Positions 1-6,769 are shown, numbered from the stretch's first letter. The stretch: DNA of 10,389 nt from an uncultured Collinsella sp. (GCA_958447445.1 CAUDAE010000069.1:1-10389), one strand, 5' to 3'. The notes: generated from the letters alone by a model not told the origin. Made by a program: numbers and translations.

Positions 1-153
1 TAAAACTGTTTTCTGCATATATATGTCGTCTGTCCATGATTCAATTTGGATTCGATTATATTCAGCTCGCAATCATTCTTATTCATACATCCTCACCAAT
101 TGAGTATGGATATGGATTGTTTTCAAAACGAGTCGGGCAGTTAGTTGCATGCC

Positions 154-180
154 TTGACGGCGTAAGAAGTAGGTTAAGAT
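154..180 (+). promoter_or_regulatory. possible ppk promoter
   Basis: TTGACG (154-159) matches the -35 consensus at 5 of 6 positions. TAAGAT (175-180) is a fair -10 match, but the spacer is only 15 bases. GATACC at 178-183 would give an 18-base spacer with a poorer hexamer. A start near 187-190 would leave a leader of about 90 bases before ppk. I saw no clear PhoB/PhoP-type direct repeats, although ppk is phosphate-regulated in many bacteria. Confidence 0.3.
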
Positions 181-250
181 ACCGTTCGCACAATACGTCC
201 GTGCCACAAGTCGACTAAATTGAGACAATAGCGAATAGGGTTAGGCTACC

Positions 251-265
251 GTCCTCTGCGAGGAC
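251..265 (+). promoter_or_regulatory. hairpin covering the ppk ribosome-binding site
   Basis: GTCCTC (251-256), TGC (257-259), GAGGAC (260-265) form a perfect 6-bp stem with a 3-base loop. The 3' arm contains GAGGA, the only good Shine-Dalgarno sequence before ppk, 12 bases upstream of the ATG at 277. The pairing is seen directly. That it lowers or controls ppk translation is inference. Confidence 0.4.
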
Positions 266-276
266 TGAACGGACAG

Positions 277-2673
277 ATGCATATGCCGAGCAAAATCGAA
301 AAGAAGCAAAAGGCCGCTAAGCTGCGCAAGCCGCCGCGCGACTTCTCGTACACGCAAAATCGAGAGCTCAGCTGGCTGCGCTTTGACAACCGCGTGCTCG
401 ACGAGGCCTTCGATGAGTCCGTGCCGCTGTTCGAGCGCCTTAAGTTCGTCTCGATCTTCGAATCCAACCTCTACGAATTCCTTATGGTGCGCGTGGGCGG
501 CCTGTCCGACCTGGCAGAACTCAAAAAACAGCCTGTCGACAACAAGAGCAATATGACCGCCTCCGAACAGGTCGATGCCGTCATGGCAGAGCTGCCCGGG
601 CTCCTTACCCGTTGGGAGTCCATCTTTAAGAGCATCGAGGGCAAGCTCGACACTCTGGGCGTTCACCGCGCCCGCATCGATTCGCTTACGCCCGAGGAAC
701 GTACCTTTGTCACCCGCTACTTCCAGGCCTACGTATCGCCGGTCATCTCGCCGTTGGTCATCGACCCGCGCCACCCCTTCCCCAACCTGCGCAACGGTGC
801 GCTCTATCTGGCTTGTGGCCTAGACGGCGTCACCGACGAGGAGAGCCTGCTGGGCCTTATCGAGATCCCCGCATCGATGAACCGCGTGGTCGAGATTCCC
901 TCGCCCACCGGCACCTATTCCTACATCTTGCTCGAGGACGTCATTCTCGCCTGCCTGGATAGCTGCTTTGGCTCCTATAGGCCGCTGGATCGCGCGCTGA
1001 TCCGCGTCACCCGCAACGCCGATATCGACCCAGACGGCGAGGGCGTCGAGGAGGAAGAGGATTACCGCCAGCACATGAAGCGCATCCTCAAGAAGCGCCT
1101 GCGCCTGCAGCCGGTGGTACTCGCCGTATCGGGCTCGCTCGAGAAGGCAACGCTCAAGACCATCCGCAAGGCGCTCGAGCTTTCGCGCCGCTCGGTTTTT
1201 ACCTGCGATACCCCGCTCAACCTGGGCTATGTCTTTGGCATCGAGGGCAAGATTCCCGAGCATCTACGCAACGAGCTGCTCTTTACGCCGTTTAAGCCGC
1301 AGCCCAACCCCACCATCGATATGACCCGCTCCATACGCGAGCAGGTGCTTCAGCACGACAAGCTGCTCTTTTATCCCTATGAGGCCATGAACCCCTTCCT
1401 GGATCTGGTGCACGAGGCCGCCTACGACCCCGAGTGCATCTCGCTGCGCATCACGCTCTACCGCGTGGCCAAGCAGAGCCGCCTGTGCGAGTCGCTGATC
1501 GATGCTGCCGAGAACGGCAAAGAGGTCACGGTGCTCATGGAACTTCGTGCCCGCTTTGACGAGCAGAACAACATCGAGTGGGCCGAGCGTCTGGAAGAGG
1601 CAGGCTGCACCGTCATCTATGGTTCCGAGGGCTTTAAATGCCACTCAAAGATCTGCCAGCTCACCTATCGCGAGGGCATGGCGCTTACACGCCTGACGCT
1701 GTTGGGCACCGGCAACTTTAACGAGAAGACGGCCAAACTCTACAGCGACTTTATGCTCATGACAGCCCATCCCGGCATCGGCGAGGACGCCAACCTGTTC
1801 TTCCGCAATCTGTCGCTGGGCAACCTGCGCGGCGACTACCGCTTCCTGGGTGTGGCGCCCGTCGGACTGAAACCGCTCATCATGCGCGGGCTTGACCGCG
1901 AGATCCAGCGCGCCCTTGCCGGCGAGCCCGCCCGCGTGTTCTTTAAGCTCAACTCGCTGACCGACCGCGAGGTTATCGACAAGATCGCCGAGGCATCGTG
2001 TGCCGGCGTGTGCGTAGACATGATCATCCGCGGCATCTCGTGCCTCAAGCCCGGTGTTCCGGGCAAGACCGAGAACGTACATGTCCGCTCCATCGTCGGA
2101 CGCTTTTTGGAGCACGCCCGTGTTTACGCTTTTGGCGTGGACTCGGACATGATTTACCTGAGCTCGGCAGACATGATGACACGTAACACCGAGCACCGCG
2201 TGGAGATCGCCTTCCCTGTGCTCGACCCCACCTGCCGCGCCCTGGTACACGAGTACATGGGCATGCAGCTGCGCGACAACGTGAAGGCCCGCAGCCTCAC
2301 GAGCGACGGCACCTGGGTCCCCGTGGAGCGTGCAGAGGGTGAGAAACCCTTCGACTCGCAGGAGGCTCTGCTGGAGCGCGCCTATCGCAATGCCGAGGCC
2401 GCCGCCGAGGCAAAGCCCGCCCCTGCTCCTGAGCCGCAGCCGGCCACACCCGAAGTTCAGAAGGTCCAGGCGACCGTCATTGAGCCCGAGCCTGCACCTG
2501 CACCTCAGCCCGATTCGCAGGTCACCAGGCCCGCACCCGAGACGAGCGCCCGTCGCGATAAGCCCGCCGGCAAGACCAAGGCCATCGAGCGCCATCGCCC
2601 CGGCCGCGTGCGCATGGGCCTGGGTCTGATCGGCCTGGGTCTTAAGACGCTCATTACCGGCAAGACGAAATAG
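277..2673 (+). CDS. ppk1: polyphosphate kinase 1 with Ala/Pro-rich C-terminal extension
   Basis: PPK1 (EC 2.7.4.1) reversibly moves the ATP gamma-phosphate onto inorganic polyphosphate. Seen: the N-terminal domain opening NRELSWLRFDNRVLDEA (residues 28-44); a head domain with the VSIFESNLYEFLMVRVGGL segment; and two phospholipase-D-like catalytic domains. His456 in GFKCHSKI and His613 in RFLEHARVYAFG sit where E. coli PPK has its two key histidines (His435, His592), so it should be active. The enzyme core ends near residue 700. Then comes a tail not found in the 688-residue E. coli enzyme: an Ala/Pro/Glu-rich linker (about 713-760) and a basic, Gly/Leu-rich end (774-798, RMGLGLIGLGLKTLITG) that might touch the membrane. 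I chose ATG 277 because GAGGA lies 12 bases before it; ATG 283 is two codons in and is further from that site. A strong terminator follows, so ppk is probably monocistronic. Confidence 0.95.
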   Translation: MHMPSKIEKKQKAAKLRKPPRDFSYTQNRELSWLRFDNRVLDEAFDESVPLFERLKFVSIFESNLYEFLMVRVGGLSDLAELKKQPVDNKSNMTASEQVDAVMAELPGLLTRWESIFKSIEGKLDTLGVHRARIDSLTPEERTFVTRYFQAYVSPVISPLVIDPRHPFPNLRNGALYLACGLDGVTDEESLLGLIEIPASMNRVVEIPSPTGTYSYILLEDVILACLDSCFGSYRPLDRALIRVTRNADIDPDGEGVEEEEDYRQHMKRILKKRLRLQPVVLAVSGSLEKATLKTIRKALELSRRSVFTCDTPLNLGYVFGIEGKIPEHLRNELLFTPFKPQPNPTIDMTRSIREQVLQHDKLLFYPYEAMNPFLDLVHEAAYDPECISLRITLYRVAKQSRLCESLIDAAENGKEVTVLMELRARFDEQNNIEWAERLEEAGCTVIYGSEGFKCHSKICQLTYREGMALTRLTLLGTGNFNEKTAKLYSDFMLMTAHPGIGEDANLFFRNLSLGNLRGDYRFLGVAPVGLKPLIMRGLDREIQRALAGEPARVFFKLNSLTDREVIDKIAEASCAGVCVDMIIRGISCLKPGVPGKTENVHVRSIVGRFLEHARVYAFGVDSDMIYLSSADMMTRNTEHRVEIAFPVLDPTCRALVHEYMGMQLRDNVKARSLTSDGTWVPVERAEGEKPFDSQEALLERAYRNAEAAAEAKPAPAPEPQPATPEVQKVQATVIEPEPAPAPQPDSQVTRPAPETSARRDKPAGKTKAIERHRPGRVRMGLGLIGLGLKTLITGKTK

Positions 2674-2675
2674 TC

Positions 2676-2700
2676 GTTTGTAGAAGCAGTTTGTAGAAGC
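2676..2700 (+). repeat. 13-base tandem duplication after ppk
   Basis: GTTTGTAGAAGC occurs at 2676-2687 and again at 2689-2700, a 13-base unit in two tandem copies starting 3 bases after the ppk stop. The second copy runs into the left arm of the terminator. It looks like a simple slippage duplication. Confidence 0.6.
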
Positions 2701-2740
2701 GCCCCGCATTTGAGGAAAGCCTCGGATGCGGGGCGCTTTT
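2697..2740 (+). terminator. rho-independent terminator of ppk
   Basis: The 13-base arm AAGCGCCCCGCAT (2697-2709) pairs perfectly with 2726-2738. The loop carries its own small stem (GAGG 2712-2715 with CCTC 2720-2723), and the right arm ends in CTTTT. It is a very stable, classic terminator. It ends 10 bases before ATG 2751, one reason to prefer a later start for the next gene. Confidence 0.85.
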
Positions 2741-2786
2741 CCCTGCTACCATGGTGCGAACAACAACGCGAATGACAGGCAGGAAT

Positions 2787-4100
2787 ATGAAGCTCACTAT
2801 AGAATCGATGACCTACGGCGCCGACGGGCTGGCGCACGCCGACAACGGCAAGGCCGTCTTTGTGCAGGGCGCCGTGGCAGGCGACACCGTCGAGGCCGAG
2901 GTCGTACAGGACGGCAAGTCGTTCATGCGCGCCCGCACCACCGAGATTCTGGAGCCAAGCCCCGATCGCATTCAGCCTCCCTGCCCCTTCGTGGGCATCT
3001 GCGGCGGCTGCTCGTGGGGCAATCTCTCACGCACGGCACAGCTCGCCGCCAAGGAGCAAAACCTGCGCTCCACGCTCGAGCGCATCGGCAAGTTCGCGCC
3101 TGAGCAGGTCGATGAGTTGGTACAGCCCATCTGCCACACCAAGGACGACTGGGGCTACCGCAATAAAATCGAGCTCGAACCGACCGTCGTCAACGGTCGC
3201 GTGCGCCTTGGCATGCATGGTGTCGACCCCAGCAAAATCGTGACCGTCGATACGTGCCCGCTGTTCGATAAGCGCTTCCCGAAGGCGCTCAAATCGGTCG
3301 TCGGCGCACTCAACTATCTAAGCGGCAGCCATGACTTGGGGCTCGAACGCGTGGGCATTCGCGCATCGCGCCGCACCAAGGCACTCGAGGTCGCACTCTG
3401 GACGCCCACAGGCTCTTTTCCGCGCTCGCAGGTCTCCCGCGTGCTGGCGGACGCCGCTCATCCCACGAGCATCGTGCGCGTGATGAGTAAGGGCGAAAAG
3501 AAGGCCCGCCGTGTTTCCAAGGTCGAAATGCTCGCCGGAGAGGGCTCATGGACCGAGAATATCGCCGAGGGTCAGATGCGCTTGTCTGCCCCGTCTTTTT
3601 TCCAGGTCAACACCAAGGGTGCCGAGATTTTGATCGAGCTTGTCATGGAAGCGCTCGACCCGCAGGAAGACGAGCTTGCCGTGGACCTGTACTGCGGTGC
3701 CGGCACCTTTACCCTGCCGCTCGCCCGCCGCTGCGACTTTGTCGCCGCCGTCGAGGCCTACGGCCCCGCCGTGCGCGATCTACGCCGTAACCTGGAAATC
3801 AACAAGCTTGATAACGTCGACGTCATTGGCGGAGACGCGGTGCGCGAGTTCCCCGACCAGGATGCCGACATCTTGGTGGTCGACCCGCCGCGCGCAGGCC
3901 TCGCCCCCGAGGCGATCGACCTTATCGCCAGCACGAGTGCCCGCGATGTCGTCTACGTGAGCTGCGACCCGGCCACCCTGGCGCGCGATCTCAAACGCTT
4001 TGTCGAAGAAGGCACCTTCTCCCCCGTACAGATCACGCCAGTCGACCTGTTCCCACAAACCTTCCACTGCGAGACCGTCGTCCACCTTAGGCGCAACTAG
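2787..4100 (+). CDS. 23S rRNA (uracil-C5)-methyltransferase, RlmD/RumA family, Fe-S type
   Basis: This is a SAM-dependent RNA m5U methyltransferase, most like E. coli RlmD (RumA), which acts on 23S rRNA U1939. Numbered from ATG 2787 (437 aa; E. coli 433) one sees a TRAM RNA-binding domain at the start (MKLTIESMTYGADGLAH); four cysteines placed as in RlmD for a [4Fe-4S] cluster (Cys66, Cys72, Cys75, Cys157); SFFQVN; the SAM loop DLYCGAGTFTLPLA; DPPRAG; the nucleophile Cys393 in YVSCDPATLARDL; and the general base Glu429 in FHCETVVHL. All key residues are present. The frame is open back to ATG 2751, and ATG 2772 is also possible. I prefer 2787 because the TRAM domain begins there and the longer version would add 12 residues next to the terminator. 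The ribosome site is only moderate (AGG at 2777, AGGA at 2781). Whether it modifies U1939, U747 (RlmC/RlmCD) or tRNA U54 cannot be read from sequence alone; the cysteines favour an RlmC/RlmD type over TrmA. Confidence 0.9.
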   Translation: MKLTIESMTYGADGLAHADNGKAVFVQGAVAGDTVEAEVVQDGKSFMRARTTEILEPSPDRIQPPCPFVGICGGCSWGNLSRTAQLAAKEQNLRSTLERIGKFAPEQVDELVQPICHTKDDWGYRNKIELEPTVVNGRVRLGMHGVDPSKIVTVDTCPLFDKRFPKALKSVVGALNYLSGSHDLGLERVGIRASRRTKALEVALWTPTGSFPRSQVSRVLADAAHPTSIVRVMSKGEKKARRVSKVEMLAGEGSWTENIAEGQMRLSAPSFFQVNTKGAEILIELVMEALDPQEDELAVDLYCGAGTFTLPLARRCDFVAAVEAYGPAVRDLRRNLEINKLDNVDVIGGDAVREFPDQDADILVVDPPRAGLAPEAIDLIASTSARDVVYVSCDPATLARDLKRFVEEGTFSPVQITPVDLFPQTFHCETVVHLRRN

Positions 4101-4163
4101 CCGCTTAATCATTGCTCAGAAAATCATTGGGAAATCGAGCGTGGCAAGCGGAGGTCTTCGGGG

Positions 4164-4169
4164 TATAAG
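4164..4169 (+). promoter_or_regulatory. possible -10 box for the DJ-1/maf pair
   Basis: TATAAG stands 37 bases before the ATG at 4206, in the 105-base gap after the methyltransferase gene. The -35 position at 17-base spacing reads GTGGCA, a poor match. I saw no terminator in this gap, so read-through from upstream is equally possible. Confidence 0.25.
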
Positions 4170-4205
4170 ACGGCTAATTGTATGCCGCCTATGAAAGGAA
4201 CCCTC

Positions 4206-4748
4206 ATGCCCAGCGTTGCCGTTCTCGCCGCCGATGGCTTTGAAACTATTGAATGCTTGACCATGGTCGATGTCATGCGTCGCGGCGGCGTGCGTGCCAC
4301 GCTCGTCTCGATTATGCCCACGCGTGAGGTCGTAAGCTCGCTGCAGATCCCCGTGACCTGCGATGCGCTCTTTGATGAGATCAACTTTGACGAGTACGAC
4401 TGCGTCGTGCTGCCCGGCGGCCTGCCCGGTGCCACCAACCTGCGCGCCGATCAGCGTGTCTGCGACGTGGTCTGCGAGTTCGCCGCGACCAAGCACGTCG
4501 CCGCCATCTGCGCCGCCCCGTTTATCCTGGGCGAGCTCGACCTGCTCGAGGGGCGCCACGCCACGTGCTTCCCTGGCTTTGAGAAAAGCTTCCCCGAAGG
4601 CGCCTATACCGGCGAGAAGGTCACGCAAGACGGCAACATCATCACTGCCAGCGGCATGGCACAGTCACTCCCCTTTGCATTGGAGCTGCTGCGCACGCTC
4701 GCCGGCGACAAGGCCGTCGAGAAGGTCGCCGAGGGCATCCAACTATGA
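4206..4748 (+). CDS. DJ-1/PfpI (YajL-like) family protein
   Basis: A 180-residue protein with the single-domain flavodoxin-like fold of the DJ-1/YajL group. Seen: Glu16 in DGFETIE, the glutamate that activates the cysteine in DJ-1 (Glu18); VDVMRRGGV, nearly identical to human DJ-1 VDVMRRAGI; the VVLPGGLPGATNL loop; and the nucleophile Cys102 in AAICAAPFILGE. No signal peptide, so cytosolic. Family members are reported as stress-protective, with glyoxalase III activity and a disputed protein and nucleotide deglycase activity; the substrate here is unknown. ATG 4206 is chosen because AAAGGA (4194-4199) lies 6 bases upstream; the in-frame ATGs at 4182 and 4191 lack such a site. Its stop overlaps the maf start as ATGA, so the two are almost certainly co-translated. 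Confidence 0.88.
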   Translation: MPSVAVLAADGFETIECLTMVDVMRRGGVRATLVSIMPTREVVSSLQIPVTCDALFDEINFDEYDCVVLPGGLPGATNLRADQRVCDVVCEFAATKHVAAICAAPFILGELDLLEGRHATCFPGFEKSFPEGAYTGEKVTQDGNIITASGMAQSLPFALELLRTLAGDKAVEKVAEGIQL

Positions 4749-5326
4749 TTTTGGCTTCCCAATCGCCGCGCCGCATAGAGCTGATGCGCGAGGCAGGCTA
4801 CAACATTCGCGTGATTCCCGCGGATATCGACGAAACGCCCTTTGATCGCGAGCCCCCGCTCACGCTTGTCGAGCGCTTGGCACGCGCCAAGGCGGCTGCC
4901 GTTGCTGCCGAGTATGCCGAGCCCAATGAGTTGACCGTCGCGGCCGACACCATCGTCACCTTCGACGGCAAGATTTTGGGCAAGCCGGCAACCGAGGGCG
5001 AGGCGCGCACCATGCTCCGTGAGCTTTCGGGCCGCACGCACCAGGTCGCAACCGGCGTCTGCATCGTTAAGGCAGGCGATACGGCCGCCCCGCATGCAGC
5101 CGAGAGCCTGTCCTTTGTCGATGTGACCGACGTGACGTTCTACGAGCTCACCGACGAGCAGATCGAGCGCTACGTCGCCTCAGGTGAGCCCATGGACAAG
5201 GCCGGCGCCTACGGCATTCAGGGCACAGGCGGACGCATGCTCGTGCACGATATTTCGGGCGACTTCTATAACGTGGTGGGCCTACCCATCGCCCGCGTCG
5301 CGCGCGCGATTCAAAAACTCTCGTAA
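4745..5326 (+). CDS. maf: Maf family nucleoside triphosphate pyrophosphatase (YhdE-like)
   Basis: Maf proteins hydrolyse dTTP, UTP and modified pyrimidine nucleotides to monophosphates and pyrophosphate, cleaning the nucleotide pool; some affect septation when overproduced. The 193-residue protein has all family marks: the N-terminal loop SQSPRR (residues 5-10), the catalytic aspartate Asp68 in AADTIV, Lys80-Pro81 in GKPAT, GEPMDKAGAYGIQG, and the C-terminal GDFYNVVGLPI. The AGAYGIQG form is typical of the YhdE (dTTP/UTP) branch rather than the YceF (m7GTP) branch. The start ATG overlaps the TGA of the DJ-1 gene (ATGA), with GAGGG 9 bases upstream. A hairpin that may be a terminator lies just downstream. 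Confidence 0.93.
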   Translation: MILASQSPRRIELMREAGYNIRVIPADIDETPFDREPPLTLVERLARAKAAAVAAEYAEPNELTVAADTIVTFDGKILGKPATEGEARTMLRELSGRTHQVATGVCIVKAGDTAAPHAAESLSFVDVTDVTFYELTDEQIERYVASGEPMDKAGAYGIQGTGGRMLVHDISGDFYNVVGLPIARVARAIQKLS

Positions 5327-5334
5327 TTGCATCT

Positions 5335-5366
5335 GGCGCTGGGTATTCCCCAGCGCCTACAATTTT
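5335..5366 (+). terminator. terminator after maf
   Basis: GGCGCTGGG (5335-5343) pairs perfectly with CCCAGCGCC (5349-5357) around a 5-base loop. TACAATTTT follows. The T run is short and offset by a few bases, but position and stem make it a likely terminator of the DJ-1/maf operon. Confidence 0.65.
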
Positions 5367-5427
5367 GGCGTACCGTACGGATCCCGACCGGGCACAAGGC
5401 GCGGCGGAAAACCGATAGGAGTTAAAC

Positions 5428-6429
5428 ATGGACACACTGCTCGAGGCCATTGACGTCTGCGATGTCGATGGCTTTTGCTATGGCAACTACACGGACGAGG
5501 AGGCCGGCACCGGTTGCACCGTAATCGTGGCACCCGAGGGCGCCACCGGCGGTGTTGACGTTCGCGGCGGTGCCCCGGCATCGCGCGAGACCGACCTGCT
5601 GCGTCCCGAGAACACCGTGGAAAAGGTCCACGCCGTCTGCCTTTCGGGTGGATCGGCCTTTGGTCTGGAGGCCGCAAGCGGCGTCGCCCGCGAGCTCGAG
5701 AGCCGCGGCATCGGCCTTCCCGTCGGCCCCACGCAGGTGCCCATCGTGTGCTCTAGCTGCATCTTCGACCTCGCCTTTGGCGACCCCACCGTACGCCCCG
5801 ACATTGAGGCTGGCATCTCCGCCGTGCGCGAGGCGCTCGACAACACCCCCACCACGCTCGAGCAGGGCAATGTAGGTGCCGGCACCGGTGCCACCGTGGG
5901 CAAGCTCATGGGCCCCGCCACCTGCATGAAGGCCGGCCTAGGCGCTGCCGCCGTGGCACTCGGCCCTGTTAAAGTGGGTGCCGTGGTCTCGGTCAACGCC
6001 TGCGGCAATGTCGTCGATCCCTTCACCGGTGAATGGGTCGCTGGCATGCGCGCTGCAGCAGATAGCGACCAGATCGTCGACATGGAGCTCGCAGCCTTTG
6101 CCGCCGCCGGCTCCATGCAGATGCCGCTCGACCGTACCAACACCACCATCAGCTGCATCGTCACCAACGTGGAGCTCACCAAGGCCCAGGCCACCAAGGT
6201 CTCCCAGATGGCAGCAGACGCCTATGCGCACGCCATCCGCCCCACGCACACCACCAACGACGGCGATACCATCTACACCCTCGCCAGCGGCAAACTGGGT
6301 GCCCAGGCAAGCGCCGCCGTACCCTTGGACCTGTTGGGCATGCTCGCCGTAAGGGCCCTACAGACCGCCATCGTAAACGGAGCCAAAACCGCCAAAACCT
6401 CCCACGGCATCCCGGGTGCCGCGAAGTAA
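5428..6429 (+). CDS. P1 family peptidase/amidohydrolase (DmpA/NylC-like, self-processing)
   Basis: A 333-residue member of peptidase family S58 (P1), relatives of the aminopeptidase DmpA, beta-peptidyl aminopeptidases and nylon oligomer hydrolase NylC. These are made as one chain and cut themselves to free an N-terminal Ser or Thr that acts as the nucleophile. Seen: TGCTVIVAPEGATGGVDVRG near the N-terminus; CLSGGSAFGLEAASGV; GNVGAGTGATVGK (residues 147-159); VNACGNVVDPFTG; and RTNTTISCIVTN, where cleavage between Asn238 and Thr239 would mirror Asn266/Thr267 of NylC. This points to the NylC-like Asn/Thr branch and not the Gly-Ser type of DmpA. The IRPTHTTNDGDTIY block is also typical. No signal peptide, so cytosolic. 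ATG 5428 has AGGAG 6 bases upstream. The natural substrate is unknown. The gene stands alone between a terminator and the palindromic region. Confidence 0.88.
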   Translation: MDTLLEAIDVCDVDGFCYGNYTDEEAGTGCTVIVAPEGATGGVDVRGGAPASRETDLLRPENTVEKVHAVCLSGGSAFGLEAASGVARELESRGIGLPVGPTQVPIVCSSCIFDLAFGDPTVRPDIEAGISAVREALDNTPTTLEQGNVGAGTGATVGKLMGPATCMKAGLGAAAVALGPVKVGAVVSVNACGNVVDPFTGEWVAGMRAAADSDQIVDMELAAFAAAGSMQMPLDRTNTTISCIVTNVELTKAQATKVSQMAADAYAHAIRPTHTTNDGDTIYTLASGKLGAQASAAVPLDLLGMLAVRALQTAIVNGAKTAKTSHGIPGAAK

Positions 6430-6441
6430 CCTTACTCGACC

Positions 6442-6566
6442 GGTTGCCCGGTGGGTCTTGGTTATGTTTGCTGCTCTACAGTCCTGGCTCGCACGAAGAG
6501 CACATTAAGTGCTCTTCGGCTCGTGCGGAACTCGCGACAAACATAACCAAGCTCCACCGGGCAACC
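6442..6566 (-). repeat. palindromic element 1 (long inverted repeat, 67-base core)
   Basis: The outer arms 6442-6470 and 6538-6566 are complementary at 27 of 29 positions (two adjacent mismatches). The 67-base core between them holds a 10-bp apical hairpin, CGAAGAGCAC (6494-6503), ATTAA loop, GTGCTCTTCG (6509-6518). A competing fold pairs GCACGA (6491-6496) with TCGTGC (6521-6526). Read on the - strand it carries CGAGTTCCGCACG (6522-6534) and CAGGACTGT (6478-6486), the same two blocks as element 2. No T tract follows either arm, so it is not a plain terminator, though it lies between convergent genes. Confidence 0.85.
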
Positions 6567-6593
6567 TACTCAACAAGATCCCCTTCAGCCCAG

Positions 6594-6656
6594 GCCCCTG
6601 TGTACCGCGCGTCGAGGATCTTCAAATTCAGTTTGCTGACACAAAGCGAGACATAG
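6594..6656 (+). pseudogene. possible remnant of a glycosyltransferase 3' end
   Basis: The + strand frame ending in TAG 6654-6656 reads APVYRASRIFKFSLLTQSET. Its VY-RASRIFKFS resembles LYHLASKIFKFN, the C-terminus of the intact glycosyltransferase on the other strand. Fourteen bases (6617-6630) are an exact inverted copy of 6797-6810, and weaker similarity continues on both sides. The upstream part of any such gene is gone, replaced by element 1. It may be a leftover of a paralogous gene or of a local inverted duplication; a chance or structural inverted repeat is not excluded. Confidence 0.35.
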
Positions 6657-6660
6657 CAGA

Positions 6661-6769
6661 GGACCCCTGGTCCTTAACTTGATACGAGTTCCGCACGCAA
6701 AGGAGGCGCCAGTGGCGCCTCCGTCTTGCGCAGGACTGTTCGAAGTAGCAAGTTAAGGACCAGGGGTCC
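6661..6769 (+). repeat. palindromic element 2 (perfect 21-bp arms, 67-base core)
   Basis: The arms 6661-6681 and 6749-6769 are perfectly complementary over 21 bases. Each arm also contains a small self-fold (GGACC/GGTCC). The core is 67 bases, as in element 1. It has an apical hairpin GGAGGCGCC (6702-6710), AGT, GGCGCCTCC (6714-6722), resting on CGCAA/TTGCG (6696-6700 with 6726-6730), flanked by CGAGTTCCGCACG (6685-6697) and CAGGACTGT (6731-6739). The core is then bounded by TTG before and AGTAGCAA after; element 1 has TTG and AGCAGCAA. Arms and apical stems differ from element 1 while the blocks are the same, so both belong to one family, here in opposite orientation. Confidence 0.9.

Larger units (their letters stand above)
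1..276. other. A+T-rich gene-free leader upstream of ppk
   Basis: This stretch has no convincing gene. The first ~120 bases are visibly A+T-rich (the first 60 bases about one third G+C by eye), unlike the G+C-rich coding DNA around it. A 60-codon open frame at 36-218 has no good ribosome site and a composition unlike a protein, so I leave it out. The 3' part holds a possible ppk promoter and a small hairpin over the ppk ribosome site. The stretch could be the promoter region plus the spacer after an upstream gene outside the window, or decayed foreign DNA. Confidence 0.6.

Noticed and set aside
36..218. 60-codon + strand open frame in the A+T-rich leader
   Set aside because: No ribosome site, no recognisable domain, and it runs through the possible ppk promoter.
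1645..2709. Long - strand open frame opposite ppk
   Set aside because: Antisense shadow; its start would lie in the ppk terminator and the product is low-complexity.
6444..6656. 70-codon + strand open frame in the palindromic region
   Set aside because: Most of it is translation of palindromic element 1; only the last part (from 6594) resembles a protein and is listed as a possible remnant.
6442..6769. Integron attC sites or CRISPR repeats as an explanation of the palindromes
   Set aside because: The arms do not fit the attC RYYYAAC/GTTRRRY core sites and are far longer than usual. There are only two inverted copies with differing arms and no spacers, and no integrase or cas gene is in view.
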